Assembly (NCBI GenBank): GCA_963974715.1
Contig: CAXBDK010000007.1
Location: forward strand, 1-64,000
Source: Sediminicola sp963974715
GTDB taxonomy: Bacteria; Bacteroidota; Bacteroidia; Flavobacteriales; Flavobacteriaceae
Reading direction: 5' to 3'
DNA: 64,000 bases
In this document: piece after piece, positions 47,228-57,601 of the stretch
Layout of the letters: each line of letters begins with the position of its first letter
How positions within the stretch are numbered: the first letter of the stretch is position 1
Notes under the pieces: generated by a model
The model's input: the letters and a program-made list of their open reading frames with translations, nothing else
Databases searched by the model: none
Told to the model about the DNA's origin: nothing
Made by a program: the position numbers and the translations under genes

Positions 47228-48757
47228 AACAGGAAAAATATTAAATTTTTTGGATACCTGTGTTAGCAAATGGTTTTATATTTGAATTTCTCTTTTCAAC
47301 GTCATAATCACATTTACTTTTAAAGAAATCTTGTCCTAAGGATGGGGGAAATTATAAGAAGTTAATATCTAAACAATGTATTGTTTTTTCAGATAGTTGC
47401 GCTCACATACACTAAACCAGTCCGATTCTGAAACATTTAGACCTTTAAAGTATTTTTCTAAGATTTATAAGTTGTAAAACTTATAAAACATGGCAGGCTT
47501 TTACCTAAATTTCAATCCAGAAAAATAATCTTCCATTCTACCACAGATAGGGCATAAACAATAAAAAAAGGCTGGTGAAAAGAAAAAAGTCAAGGGCTCT
47601 TTTTGGATATATATTTTTAATGGCTTCAACTATTTCTTATCGCCGCTATGATTGAAAATTGCCCTATTCCAAGGATTTGTCGCAAATCCTTCCCTAAAAA
47701 CGGGCGTTCACGGGGCATTTGTCGCAAATCCTAGAAAGCATGGAATTTTGATAAATTATAAGTCGCTGTAAAACAATATTTTAAAAATAAAAACGAATCC
47801 CTAACATCGCGCAGCGTGTTATCCTCTTGCTATACGTTTTTATCCGCTGCGCTCCCCAAAACGATAGCCTTATTCCTGGGGTATACTTAAAACCCAAATT
47901 CCTTTTCGGTGGCACCAGGCATCTTATTTTAAGGAAGCAAAAAACACCCATTACTTATTATATCCGGTGCGGCTTCCCCCTTTTTTTAGGTCCAATGAAG
48001 CACGCAGCTAACCTGTGATCTTAAACGAGGTCCAAAACCGAGAAACGGAAAGGTAAAGATGCTTTGTTCCCTTTACTTCCCATAGTGCCGTATGCGTTTC
48101 CCTTTCGTCCCTACCCATATCAAGGTCCGGGCCGGGCAAAGCTTTTATAAAAAGAGCGGGCGAGCCTGGTTATGCAAAGCGTCCCGGAACGGAGCTTGTT
48201 CCTTTGGACAAAGGGAAACGGCTCCGTGGTAAGTGAACTATGAGTTCTTGTCCGTTTTTATCCATTGTTGAAATTATAACGTATGATCCGGCTTGACGCG
48301 GGCAAGCGGACTCGGTCCCCTTTTCGGGACCATGTCCAAGACCCTTTAGCTAACCTCTTTTCACGGTATAGAGCTTTTTGTGGAAAGTAGAAGGAAGTGG
48401 TGAGTGGTAAATAAGCTATTTCCAGTTTAAAAATTCACACCCTTTTTACTGGTATTCATTAATTCATGTTTAAAAAGACATCTCCCATAGTAGTTACTAG
48501 TTTTCGTGAAACATCTACAACGCTACATATTAATCGTACAAAACACATTCGATTTACAATACATTCCCTATAATATTTTGTAAATCGATAAAAATTGTGC
48601 TAACCTTTTATTTAGCACCCTACCCTAATAAGTTTAGCCGGGAAATCTTAATATTTTAAAAGGCTTAGGTACAATCTCCATTAGATATGCTTTATTGTGA
48701 TGTGGCCATGGTTGCCAAAATTTAGATTAACAGAAATAACGTAAGGTTTATTGAATA
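47228..48757. other. Long stretch without genes between amidase and DASS genes
   Basis: About 1.5 kb with no convincing coding sequence. It holds two copies of an ATTTGTCGCAAAT hairpin (47671-47729), a GGTCCC/GGGACC hairpin at 48314-48331 and a GC-richer block (about 48100-48350) unlike the AT-rich surroundings. It may be decayed element DNA; nothing in it was identified as a transposase, relaxase or RNA gene. Confidence 0.5.
47671..47729. repeat. Pair of ATTTG-TCG-CAAAT inverted repeats
   Basis: AAGGATTTG-TCG-CAAATCCTT (47671-47691) is a perfect 9-base-arm hairpin. A second copy of its core, ATTTG-TCG-CAAAT followed by CCT, lies at 47717-47729. Such short palindromes in non-coding DNA resemble REP-like or small non-autonomous elements. 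Confidence 0.55.
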
Positions 48758-50215
48758 TTAATCACCCATAAGAATTCCATCCAAATTCCATAAAAGTGGA
48801 AGCAAGAATCGTATTACGAAAGTCATAAAGATGATGGAAATCAAGTTCATTAAGAAACCTGCTTTTAGCATATCAGGAATACGTAAATATCCTGAGCCAA
48901 ATACTACCGCATTCGGTGGTGTTGCTACAGGCAGCATAAAAGCACAAGATGCTGCTGCCGTACATGCTACTAACAGCAAGAAGGGGTCTACATCCAAGGA
49001 TATGGCCAGTGGCGCCATTACAGGTAACATCATGGCTGTGGTAGCCAAATTGGACGTTACTTCCGTAAGGAAATTGACACAAGTGATTATCAATAGTAAT
49101 AATATAAATAAAGGCAGTCCTTCAAAAAAGATCATTTGAGAACCTAAATAACTTGCCAAACCAGTCTCGTCAAAACCTTTAGCTATTGCCATACCTCCAC
49201 CAAATAGCAGAATTATACCCCATGGAATACGTACAGCTTCTTTCCACATTAATAAAGACCTTTTATTACTTCCAACGGGAATAAGAAATAAAAGAATTGA
49301 CGCACCTATTGCTATTATTGTATCATCAATATTGGGAATAAATTTTTGAAGAAAAAATGACCGTGTTATCCAGCAAAATGCGGTTAATACAAATACCGCT
49401 AACACCCTTTTTTCTTCAATTTTCATGGGACCCAGCTCATATATGAGCCTATTGATTTCATTCCTACCACCCGGAAAACTTTTCTCTCGTAGAGGGTAAG
49501 CAAAACGAGTGAGATAAAACCAGGCTAAAAATAACAATATCGTAGCAACTGGTAATCCGAACTTCATCCATTGCCAAAAACTGATATCAATATTATAAGT
49601 TTTTTGCACAAAACCAGCAAAGACAAGATTTGGAGGTGTTCCAATTAGCGTTGCTATTCCTCCGATAGAAGCCGAATATGCAATAGAGAGCATCAATAAT
49701 TTACTAAACTTTTCACTTTCATGTTCTCGTTTACTCGGATTCTCCTTCAATTGTTTTATTATTGACATTGCCATCGGCAGTACCATAACTGTGGTAGCTG
49801 TATTTGAAATCCACATGGAAAGAAAAGCGGTAGCTACCATAAATCCGAGAACAATAGTATACATATTGACCCCAATTGTTTTTATTATATATAGTGCAAT
49901 TCTTTTATGAAGACTCCATTTTTCAATTGCCATGGCCAACATAAAGCCCCCCATGTATAAAAAAACATATTTATGACCATAACTTTCGGTAGTTTCACTC
50001 AACCCTATCGCTCCCATTAGTGGAAACAGGATTATTGGTAGTAAGGCTGTTACGGAAATAGGGATAACTTCCAACACCCACCAAGCACCTATCCATACGG
50101 TACAAGCAAGAATATCCCTACCTTCATTTGAAAGTGCAACATCTTCAAAGAAGAAATGTATAATTATGAACAACAAAGGCCCTAGTAGTAAGCCTATTCT
50201 TTTGTATAAATTCAT
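48758..50215 (-). CDS. DASS/SLC13-family sodium-coupled anion transporter
   Basis: 485 residues with many hydrophobic segments. The two SNT signature motifs of the divalent anion:Na+ symporters are present: SMWISNTATTVMVLPM (about residue 135) and TEVTSNLATTAMMLPVMAPLA (about residue 395). The length equals the VcINDY/CitT type. Substrates of this family are C4-dicarboxylates, citrate or sulfate. It lies downstream of the second polysaccharide locus in the same direction, but separated by a strong terminator, so it may be transcribed independently. Confidence 0.93.
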   Translation of the reverse strand: MNLYKRIGLLLGPLLFIIIHFFFEDVALSNEGRDILACTVWIGAWWVLEVIPISVTALLPIILFPLMGAIGLSETTESYGHKYVFLYMGGFMLAMAIEKWSLHKRIALYIIKTIGVNMYTIVLGFMVATAFLSMWISNTATTVMVLPMAMSIIKQLKENPSKREHESEKFSKLLMLSIAYSASIGGIATLIGTPPNLVFAGFVQKTYNIDISFWQWMKFGLPVATILLFLAWFYLTRFAYPLREKSFPGGRNEINRLIYELGPMKIEEKRVLAVFVLTAFCWITRSFFLQKFIPNIDDTIIAIGASILLFLIPVGSNKRSLLMWKEAVRIPWGIILLFGGGMAIAKGFDETGLASYLGSQMIFFEGLPLFILLLLIITCVNFLTEVTSNLATTAMMLPVMAPLAISLDVDPFLLLVACTAAASCAFMLPVATPPNAVVFGSGYLRIPDMLKAGFLMNLISIIFMTFVIRFLLPLLWNLDGILMGD

Positions 50216-50237
50216 CTATTGTATAGATATTTATGGT

Positions 50238-50276
50238 GCAAAAAAAAGGGGCGAAATCTTAAAAATTCCGCCCCTT
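50238..50276 (-). terminator. Intrinsic terminator after the PcRGLX-like gene
   Basis: AAGGGGCG (50246-50253) pairs with CGCCCCTT (50269-50276), and the inner GAAAT/ATTCC partly extends the stem. On the minus strand a run of eight T follows. It ends the leftward transcript 15 bases beyond the stop at 50291. Confidence 0.8.
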
Positions 50277-50290
50277 AAATCTTAAATTTT

Positions 50291-52939
50291 CTAATCAATA
50301 TTTTCTTGATCCATCCAGTACAATAAATAAGGAATGTTGTAAGCATGTGTCCATCCAAATACACGTAAACCTTGATTTGTTTGCCAGTTCGTGAAACGTC
50401 CTTTACTTTCTGGAAGATTCGATATTTTCAAGAGGTCCTCGGCATATGTTTTGGCATCGGCATATTCTTCTGAAGCTTTTGGCAATTTACCAACCTTTAA
50501 AACCTCTGCTCTCGACATGGCTTCATCAAAAAATACTTTTTCCCCGCTGAATTCATAGCCTAAAAGTAGAGGATATATAGTAGCCAAATAAGACTCCATT
50601 TCATGATTTAATGGCGGTACATCCCTAACATATCTGGCATGTTCTATAAGAGACCTTCTAACCTTTTCGTTATCTGTTATTTGTTGGTATTTGTACAGTC
50701 CTTGAGCCACGTATGTTTGACTATAACCATATCTATCCAAAATTAAATTTCCTCCTTGTCTTTCCTGGAACTCCAACATTAAATCCACTCTTTCATCTAA
50801 TTCATCCTTATACTTTTTAGATTTTGTAGCATCATAAAGCTCAACAAGGTTAAGAACAGATAAATATAGTCTTCTACCTCTTAAATCATGATCTCCCCAA
50901 ATTCTTTTCAAATAAGTATCTCCTGTCATTTTAGCCACTTCCAGAGCCCTATGGTCTGCGGAGATATAATAAGATGCGATCCAACCTTGTATCCACACAT
51001 GAGCACTTAACAATGCATACCAATGTTCATTAGCGTGCCTTCTACCAATTCCTAGATAAGGTGTTGATTCAGGTTCATCTTCAAAATTCCAGAAATCAAT
51101 GGCATCGTTATTATCACCATAAAATGTTCTCTTTTTTGGCCAATGAATATTATCCACATCCATTGTATGCCTGCTCATTGCTTGCGCCATGTTAAAATAT
51201 TTTGGATTTCCAGTCCGCATAAAGTTAGTCCAAAGCATAAAATCCACAGTAGGCTCATTATTGGTCCATTGTACCCAACGACCATCGAAATAATAGCTTT
51301 TTCCATCCCCGTAATTGAACATACCATACCAAGGTTCATGCTGTTGGCTATAGCCCCACCACTGATATCTATACTGTAAAGCATTTTCAAATTCTGGGTG
51401 TTTGGCAGACATGGGTGCCATATTCCCATAAACTTTAGAACCCGTATACCATTCTGGAGCTGCATGGGCTACCGGACTATCAAGAACATAATCCATTTTT
51501 TGACCAACTTCCTGTTCATCAACCTTACTATGAAAATAGTAAATGAATTCAGTTGTTTTGGTGATTCCTTGAGCAAAATTCCCAAGCATTCCACCATCGG
51601 ATTCAGTATTATGTCTTTCAAAGCTCATAGGTCCATTTTCTAATGGCCATATACTTCCCGTTAATATTCCAGTTACTGGATCAACCTCAATACCTTTGGG
51701 ATATTCTTTTAGGAAATTCTTAATTCCAATTCCAACACCTCTTTTACCGTCTGTAACATCCATCCATCCTTTGGCTCTTTCTGATTTTGCCACATTATTC
51801 TCACCCTTAGAAACCGTAGCTTCAAAAATTATATCCTTGTTAGATTCATCGTTGCCTTCTTTTTTAAAACCGTTAATATATAAACTTCTTAAACTGGTAC
51901 TTTTTCTTCTTTCAGGCCCTTTTTGAAACAATTGAACTACTTGTTGGTCATTCAAGGAGACATCTTGAGAAATAGTTTTAGCTTTTTCGTCGCTCCATTC
52001 CCCTTCAGTTAATGGAATGGATACGTTGACATTGTCATCAAGATGATATTTTAGTTGAATTCCGCTAGCTGCAATTTGGTCGTTAGGTTGTGTCCAACCA
52101 ATGTCCTCTGCAACATCTTCATCAATTATATTTTCATTTTGGGTTGCTATCGAATAATGCTCACCATTCTGCACTTTATGTTTATCGGGGACTCCTGTAT
52201 AAGTTAATGTGTGTAGTACTTTTATGTAGCTTTTACCGGCATATGCATGTAGCCATATCGTAAAGGGTGAAATATTGTTATCGGGTCTATTATAAGTATA
52301 TGTTCCCTCTACCCTAAAAATATTATGCATGGGTCCAGATCCTTTCTCCCTAAAAATCGCATTTATAACAGCTTTTGAAGCATCAATTCCTGCGTCATCC
52401 AAAAGATCTAAAAAGGAACCTCTATTTTCTTCTGGGGAAGAGCCAATAAGCTCTTGATCTTCAAATTTGCCATCGTTGTTAGAGTCTAAATAAACTTCGT
52501 CTAAAAATCCATTTCCTTCTTTATGTATTGAAAATGAAAGTGGTCCGGTATTAACATCGATTCCTCCCTGAGGTCTCATATTATTAGAAGACACTATCTT
52601 TTCTTCTGGTCGAATTGGTACAATTGAATCACCATATTCCAGCACGTATTCTGAACCCTCTTCCGAAAAGAAGAAAACCCATACCCATTTAACACTATCA
52701 TCCAAAGGTCCCCAATTTGTCACCTCTGTAGTTTGACATGGAATTTCAACTCCCTCAGAATTTAATAAACGTAAATGATCAACGGAATAAAGTTCACCTT
52801 TTGGAAATGGGATTCCAAGAGTGACTGGTGCCCCAACCTTATTGTTTTCCACGGTAATCTTTACTTGTTTACCTGATTCCTTTTTCTCACATGAGTGTAA
52901 TAAAAAACATGCAATCAAGGTTATTATAATTCTTCTCAT
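50291..52939 (-). CDS. PcRGLX/YetA-like lipoprotein, putative polysaccharide lyase (PL26-like)
   Basis: 882 residues with a lipoprotein signal (MRRIIITLIACFLLHSC). The start of the mature protein (QVKITVENNKVGAPVTLGIPFPKGEL) is the RIFT-type N-terminal barrel of exo-rhamnogalacturonan-lyase-like (PcRGLX/YetA) proteins. A central beta-sandwich follows, then from about residue 500 a helical toroid rich in aromatic and His residues (QYRYQWWGYSQQHEPWYG, GRRHANEHWYALLSAHVW, GLRVFGWTHAYNIPYLLYW). The family relates to PL26 but most bacterial members are uncharacterised, so the substrate is open. It closes the ROK/MFS/PIG-L/SusCD operon and is the only large candidate depolymerase there. Confidence 0.85.
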   Translation of the reverse strand: MRRIIITLIACFLLHSCEKKESGKQVKITVENNKVGAPVTLGIPFPKGELYSVDHLRLLNSEGVEIPCQTTEVTNWGPLDDSVKWVWVFFFSEEGSEYVLEYGDSIVPIRPEEKIVSSNNMRPQGGIDVNTGPLSFSIHKEGNGFLDEVYLDSNNDGKFEDQELIGSSPEENRGSFLDLLDDAGIDASKAVINAIFREKGSGPMHNIFRVEGTYTYNRPDNNISPFTIWLHAYAGKSYIKVLHTLTYTGVPDKHKVQNGEHYSIATQNENIIDEDVAEDIGWTQPNDQIAASGIQLKYHLDDNVNVSIPLTEGEWSDEKAKTISQDVSLNDQQVVQLFQKGPERRKSTSLRSLYINGFKKEGNDESNKDIIFEATVSKGENNVAKSERAKGWMDVTDGKRGVGIGIKNFLKEYPKGIEVDPVTGILTGSIWPLENGPMSFERHNTESDGGMLGNFAQGITKTTEFIYYFHSKVDEQEVGQKMDYVLDSPVAHAAPEWYTGSKVYGNMAPMSAKHPEFENALQYRYQWWGYSQQHEPWYGMFNYGDGKSYYFDGRWVQWTNNEPTVDFMLWTNFMRTGNPKYFNMAQAMSRHTMDVDNIHWPKKRTFYGDNNDAIDFWNFEDEPESTPYLGIGRRHANEHWYALLSAHVWIQGWIASYYISADHRALEVAKMTGDTYLKRIWGDHDLRGRRLYLSVLNLVELYDATKSKKYKDELDERVDLMLEFQERQGGNLILDRYGYSQTYVAQGLYKYQQITDNEKVRRSLIEHARYVRDVPPLNHEMESYLATIYPLLLGYEFSGEKVFFDEAMSRAEVLKVGKLPKASEEYADAKTYAEDLLKISNLPESKGRFTNWQTNQGLRVFGWTHAYNIPYLLYWMDQENID

Positions 52940-52958
52940 TTGTATAAAAATTAATTAA

Positions 52959-53804
52959 TTACAGACAAAGTGCAGAAGCCCCCAAAAGAGGAGAATCGAC
53001 CAAATCCGACTTTTCTATTTTTAAATGTTCTATTTGTTTTTTATAGGTAAACGAATTAAGCCCGTCGTTTAAGGTCTTCTCAAAGAATCGATAAGAATTG
53101 CTAATTGAACCCCCTAGAATTATGGCTTCAGGGGCATACATATAGAGGATTATCTTTATTGCCTCACATAAGTGCAACCCATAATCTTCAAAAGCCTGCA
53201 ATGAAATTGCATCCTTTTTAAGCGCCTTTTCATAAAGTGACAATGCAGATTCTCCATATTTTTTTTCAAAGAAAAAACTCCCTGTATAGTGCTCCAAAAT
53301 CCCATCTAAATATGGAACCATCCCAATTTCACCAGCTCCACACAACACACCATTGTACAATCTATTATCTATCAAAATACCCATACCTAAACCAGTACCC
53401 AATGAAAGTGCAATACAATTAGAATGTAGCTTTGCTTTTCCAAACCATTTCTCACCTAAAAGAAAGCAGTTTGCATCATTATTAATAAACACAGGAACAC
53501 CAAATTCATCTTGAACTAATTTCTTAAGTGAAATTTTTTTCCAGGATGGAATATTCTGGACATCATATACAATACCTGATTCAATATCAACCACTGCTGG
53601 TACTCCGATACCAATAGCTTCCACTGTATCTGTCATTACCTCCTCAATAACCTTGAAAAGACTTCCCAGTGTGGTTTCCAAAGCATCACCAGGGTTCACA
53701 CCTACTAAAGCTGTTTTGTTTATCGCATTTCCACTGAATTGACCGACCTTTATATTAGTTCCACCAATATCAACGCCTAATACAACACCACGTTTTTTGC
53801 TCAT
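52959..53804 (-). CDS. ROK-family sugar kinase
   Basis: About 281 residues from the ATG at 53804. The frame is open to 53855, but this start overlaps the MFS stop as ATGA, the usual coupled arrangement. The N-terminal phosphate loop (GVDIGGTNIKVGQFSG), catalytic Asp in NNDANCFLLGE, LSLGTGLGMGILID and GAGEIGMVPY are present. The CxCGxxGC zinc motif of many ROK repressors and kinases is absent, and the His after GEIG is Met, as in a zinc-less ROK subgroup of Bacteroidota. It has no helix-turn-helix, so it is an enzyme and not a repressor. It should phosphorylate the sugar imported by the coupled MFS; hexose or N-acetylhexosamine are likely. Confidence 0.9.
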   Translation of the reverse strand: MSKKRGVVLGVDIGGTNIKVGQFSGNAINKTALVGVNPGDALETTLGSLFKVIEEVMTDTVEAIGIGVPAVVDIESGIVYDVQNIPSWKKISLKKLVQDEFGVPVFINNDANCFLLGEKWFGKAKLHSNCIALSLGTGLGMGILIDNRLYNGVLCGAGEIGMVPYLDGILEHYTGSFFFEKKYGESALSLYEKALKKDAISLQAFEDYGLHLCEAIKIILYMYAPEAIILGGSISNSYRFFEKTLNDGLNSFTYKKQIEHLKIEKSDLVDSPLLGASALCL

Positions 53805-55063
53805 TTCTCTTTCTTTAGACTGATTGTCTTGTTGTTGACCAAAGGTTTTGCCCAAAAACCAATAGAAAGAATAAAAGCCAATGGAATAATTAAAAAGAAC
53901 ATCCCCGATTTTAAATCCATAATCTCACCTAACCCCCCAACTATAAATGGAATCACGGCACCTCCAGCTATACCGGTACATAAAATTCCAGAAAGCGAAC
54001 CATGGTGTTCTTTTACAGAGTTCAGTGCCAACGAGAAAATGATGGAATACATTACCGAGATAAAAAAACCAATTAAAGGAAATCCGATTAATGCCAACTC
54101 AGAGGAACCTGTAAGGGTCAATACTAGGCAGATTATGGTAATAGCTGTTGCTACAATCAATATCTTACGACTATCAAAGAACTTCAAAAGCAATAATCCA
54201 AATAAACATCCAACCGTTAACATCGCCCAAAAATAGGATACGGTATCCGCACCGACCGTTTGCGGATTAAAGCCATGATATTGATTCAGAAATTGTGATA
54301 TCCAATTGCCTACGCCTTGTTCAGCACCGACATAACAGAAAATGGCAAGGAAATATAATAATGTCCATCTGTTCTTTAATAAATCCTTGTAAGAACTACT
54401 ATCTCCTGCTTTTTCCTCTTCAGTTTTCTCAAATTTTGGATACTTATTGAAAAAAACATAAATCAACAATACAAATGATATGATGGAAAAAACTATATAT
54501 AATGAGGCCCATGGCAAATTAGCTGGTACCAAACCCCTAAGTGTCTCCGCTAAAGGATCATCAGAATTATTTCCTTGATTAACTAAATATTTGTAGAGAT
54601 AAGGACTAAGAAAAGATGCTCCGCCAAAAACCAATTGCGCTAAAACCGAATTAAAGGCAAAATGTTCCTCACCCCCAGCTACTCTAAGCATTGGATTTAT
54701 GATAACTTGTAATACTGCCATACAGCAACCTAGGGTGAAAAGTGTTATACTAAATACACCATACCCTGGAAAAATTGCAAAACCCAATGAAGCAATCCCC
54801 ATTATCAAAAAGGAGGCTGACAACAATGTTCTTTCACTATACTTTTCAGACAAAAATCCTGCTGGAATAGACATAATACCATATGCTATAAAGAAAGTAA
54901 ATGGTAAAAATCCAGTAGAGGTAAGACTTAAATCAAAACTATCCTTGACATCTACTATAATAGAATTCAGAATGTTAGTGATGAATGATATTACAAAAAA
55001 CACCAACATAACTAGCCCTACTAAGTGATAATACCTTTTCGTATTAGGCTTACTTTTCTCCAT
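53801..55063 (-). CDS. FHS-type MFS sugar transporter
   Basis: 420 residues and about twelve TM segments. VISFITNILNSIIVDVKDSFDLS, GFLSEKYSERTLL and LQVIINPMLRVAGGEEHFAFNSVLAQL resemble the FucP/GluP (FHS) branch, which imports fucose, glucose/galactose or related monosaccharides with protons. It overlaps the ROK kinase gene by four bases (ATGA), so import and phosphorylation are translationally linked. It lies 54 bases downstream of the PIG-L gene in the same operon. Confidence 0.9.
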   Translation of the reverse strand: MEKSKPNTKRYYHLVGLVMLVFFVISFITNILNSIIVDVKDSFDLSLTSTGFLPFTFFIAYGIMSIPAGFLSEKYSERTLLSASFLIMGIASLGFAIFPGYGVFSITLFTLGCCMAVLQVIINPMLRVAGGEEHFAFNSVLAQLVFGGASFLSPYLYKYLVNQGNNSDDPLAETLRGLVPANLPWASLYIVFSIISFVLLIYVFFNKYPKFEKTEEEKAGDSSSYKDLLKNRWTLLYFLAIFCYVGAEQGVGNWISQFLNQYHGFNPQTVGADTVSYFWAMLTVGCLFGLLLLKFFDSRKILIVATAITIICLVLTLTGSSELALIGFPLIGFFISVMYSIIFSLALNSVKEHHGSLSGILCTGIAGGAVIPFIVGGLGEIMDLKSGMFFLIIPLAFILSIGFWAKPLVNNKTISLKKEK

Positions 55064-55117
55064 TTAAATTTGGTTGGTTATAAATACTAATAATTGGATT
55101 TAGAAAGTCTACCATTT

Positions 55118-56005
55118 TTATTTATCCCCCAACATTGGGAACATTTCTTTAATTTCTTCATCCGTAGGCTGTTTCCCATATTCACAGATTTCAAAAAACT
55201 CTACTTGATTTACTTTAGAAATATCAACTTTAGGATACCATTTCTTAACAGCTTCCAATGTACTAGCATCCGGTTTTCTATTCATCCATCTCTCTTTTAA
55301 CCAGGCTAATCGTTCTTTTTCACCAGTCGGAATTGTTGATAAATCCGTTCCATTGGTCCATGGCAGCCACTCAAACATTTGTGATTTGTGTGCAGCCAAA
55401 CCCTTTACCTTAGTATCAATTACATCATCAACAATAACTGCAATATCCTTTTGGAAAGGATACGGTTTTTTGAAATGATCGCTCATATATAGAAACACAG
55501 GATTCTTTTTTAAAGGTGGGGTGTCCGGTGCTACATTAGGAACTATATTCATGTAAGCTGCATCTTGAACTACAGATCCAGCATTTCTATGGTCTGGATG
55601 ATAATCGTTTGGTCGAAGGCCCAAAACAATATCAGCATCCCAATTTCGAATTCTTCGAATAACTTCTAGTCTGACGTTCAAGGTTGGGAACAATTCACCA
55701 TCGTGATTGTCCAGCACTTCATATTCCGCAATACCTAAAGCTACTGCTGCATCTTTAGCCTCTTGTCTACGCATTTTAGCCAATGGCCCCCCTCCTAAAC
55801 TTTGGTGACCAGCATCACCATTAGTAAGAGCCAAGAATTTTACATTATGTCCCATCTTGGCGAATAATGCAGCCGTTCCTCCAAATTTTGAATCACAATC
55901 ATCTGGATGAGCTCCAATTGCAAGTATGTTCAACACTTTTTTTTCTTGTGCTTGACCCATCGTAATGGCAAGGCAAAGGCATATTATAAAAGTTAATTTT
56001 TTCAT
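55118..56005 (-). CDS. Secreted PIG-L (LmbE-like) deacetylase
   Basis: 295 residues. Sec signal peptide (MKKLTFIICLCLAITMGQAQ) followed by the PIG-L zinc motif AHPDDCDSKFGG and the second metal motif NDYHPDHRNAG; GDAGHQSLGGGPLAKMRRQEA is also typical. The family removes N-acetyl groups from amino sugars or acts on related amides with zinc. Most bacterial members are cytoplasmic; export here implies action on oligosaccharides in the periplasm or on the surface. It lies between SusD and the MFS gene, about 185 bases after SusD with no terminator seen. Confidence 0.93.
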   Translation of the reverse strand: MKKLTFIICLCLAITMGQAQEKKVLNILAIGAHPDDCDSKFGGTAALFAKMGHNVKFLALTNGDAGHQSLGGGPLAKMRRQEAKDAAVALGIAEYEVLDNHDGELFPTLNVRLEVIRRIRNWDADIVLGLRPNDYHPDHRNAGSVVQDAAYMNIVPNVAPDTPPLKKNPVFLYMSDHFKKPYPFQKDIAVIVDDVIDTKVKGLAAHKSQMFEWLPWTNGTDLSTIPTGEKERLAWLKERWMNRKPDASTLEAVKKWYPKVDISKVNQVEFFEICEYGKQPTDEEIKEMFPMLGDK

Positions 56006-56190
56006 TTTGTTATCTATTTATATCAGTTAATTATTGACAATTGTAGGACTAGGACTTTTTAAAAAACTTAAAAAGAACAATAAATTTGATAATGTTATTT
56101 AGGAAATACCCATAGAGCCATAAGTAGGAAATTCATAGTATGGGATCAAACTAACTCAACATTCAAATTTTTTAAGATTATGTACTTTAA

Positions 56191-57585
56191 TTAATTTTGA
56201 ACAAAATTTGTATTAATATCCATTTCCCTCTGTGGGATAAAATATAAGTCTCTTATATTTCCTGCATTAATAACATCTCCTTCTGCCTCAATTATTCTAT
56301 CGTTTATTACTCCGAACCTTTTCAAGTCTGCCCATCGGTGATTTTCGAATGCAAGTTCTAGCCTTCTTTCATTAAGCAATTTTTCTTGGAAAGAACCCGG
56401 GGTTGTAGCATCTATATCATCCAATCCCGCACGTGTTCTGACTTCGTTTATCAAATCATAACTTTCAGGGGATTCCCCAATGGCTTCTGCCAGCATCAAA
56501 AGAACATCTGCATATCTAAAAACCACAAAATTAGTATCCGAGTCATTTTCTGTAGGTGGATTACTTTGATATTTTCTAATGTGGCGAGACTCCACAGTTT
56601 CCCCTTCGTTATTGATATAAGTAGTCCCTAAAGAAGGATCTAAACGAAGGTCCCCTTCTTCAAAAGCGTTAACCAAAGAAATTGTAGGTCTATTCCGTCC
56701 AAATCCTTGCCCTGTTTGTAAATCCCCACTTGGAGAAAATTCATTAGTTAACGCAGCTCCTTGACCTATTCCCCCACTAATGAACTGAACTTCGAAGATA
56801 GATTCTTCATTATTTTCATTGGCAGGACCCCATAAATCAGCGTAGCTCGGCAATAATTCATAATTATAGTTTTGGACTATTCTTCTTAAGGTAGTCTCCG
56901 CGTCGGAAGAATTCCCAAGTGTCAACTGAACTTTTGCCAAAAGGGTAGCGGCCGCTCCTTTGGTTGCCCTACCAACATCACTCGACGAATAAGAAACAGG
57001 TAGATTACTTTCAGCACTAGCCAAATCCGTTACCAATTGACTATAAACAGTGGTAGCATCGACCTGCGTTAGACCATCCCCAGGAACAAATGGGGTTAGT
57101 TGCAATGGAATATTACCAAAGGCAACTGCCAAATGATAATACATCAAAGATCTTAGAAAAATCGCCTCGCCTATTATTCTATTTTTTAGACTTTCGTCAA
57201 TTTCTTCTACGTTATCTATTCGATCAAGAATAACATTACAATTGGCGATTACTCTGTAAGATGCACTCCATGCGGCATCTATCTGTTCATTTAAAGAGTT
57301 CTCAGTAAATTGATTTATTTCCGTATACTGTCTAGCTAAACCAGTTGCATCTGGACCTTGGTCAGTATTATCTGACCGCATTTCAAACATGGCCCAATAA
57401 GCTCTATTATATGCACCCAAATCTTGTAAACCAGCATAACTTGCGTTTATGGAGGCCACGAAATCATCTGCCGTATTAAAGAAATCAGCTTCGTTCCTAT
57501 TGGAAATTGGAGCTAGGTCCGTAAAATCCTCACTGCAAGCGGATGTGAAACATATCGTTATAAGTACTATGATTATTTTTTTCAT
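56191..57585 (-). CDS. SusD-family glycan-binding lipoprotein (second locus)
   Basis: 464 residues, smaller than the fructan SusD. Lipoprotein signal (MKKIIIVLITICFTSAC), then EADFFNTADDFVASINASYAGLQ, RSLMYYHLAVAFGNIPLQL (tetratricopeptide-like core), NEVRTRAGLDDID and ERRLELAFENHRWADLKRFG. It partners the SusC-like transporter encoded 16 bases upstream. The glycan is not indicated by the protein itself. Confidence 0.96.
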   Translation of the reverse strand: MKKIIIVLITICFTSACSEDFTDLAPISNRNEADFFNTADDFVASINASYAGLQDLGAYNRAYWAMFEMRSDNTDQGPDATGLARQYTEINQFTENSLNEQIDAAWSASYRVIANCNVILDRIDNVEEIDESLKNRIIGEAIFLRSLMYYHLAVAFGNIPLQLTPFVPGDGLTQVDATTVYSQLVTDLASAESNLPVSYSSSDVGRATKGAAATLLAKVQLTLGNSSDAETTLRRIVQNYNYELLPSYADLWGPANENNEESIFEVQFISGGIGQGAALTNEFSPSGDLQTGQGFGRNRPTISLVNAFEEGDLRLDPSLGTTYINNEGETVESRHIRKYQSNPPTENDSDTNFVVFRYADVLLMLAEAIGESPESYDLINEVRTRAGLDDIDATTPGSFQEKLLNERRLELAFENHRWADLKRFGVINDRIIEAEGDVINAGNIRDLYFIPQREMDINTNFVQN

Positions 57586-57601
57586 CTTCTACAGTTTTAT
57601 A

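Noticed and set aside
52959..53804. ROK protein as a transcriptional repressor
   Set aside because: There is no N-terminal helix-turn-helix; the protein begins directly with the kinase phosphate loop.
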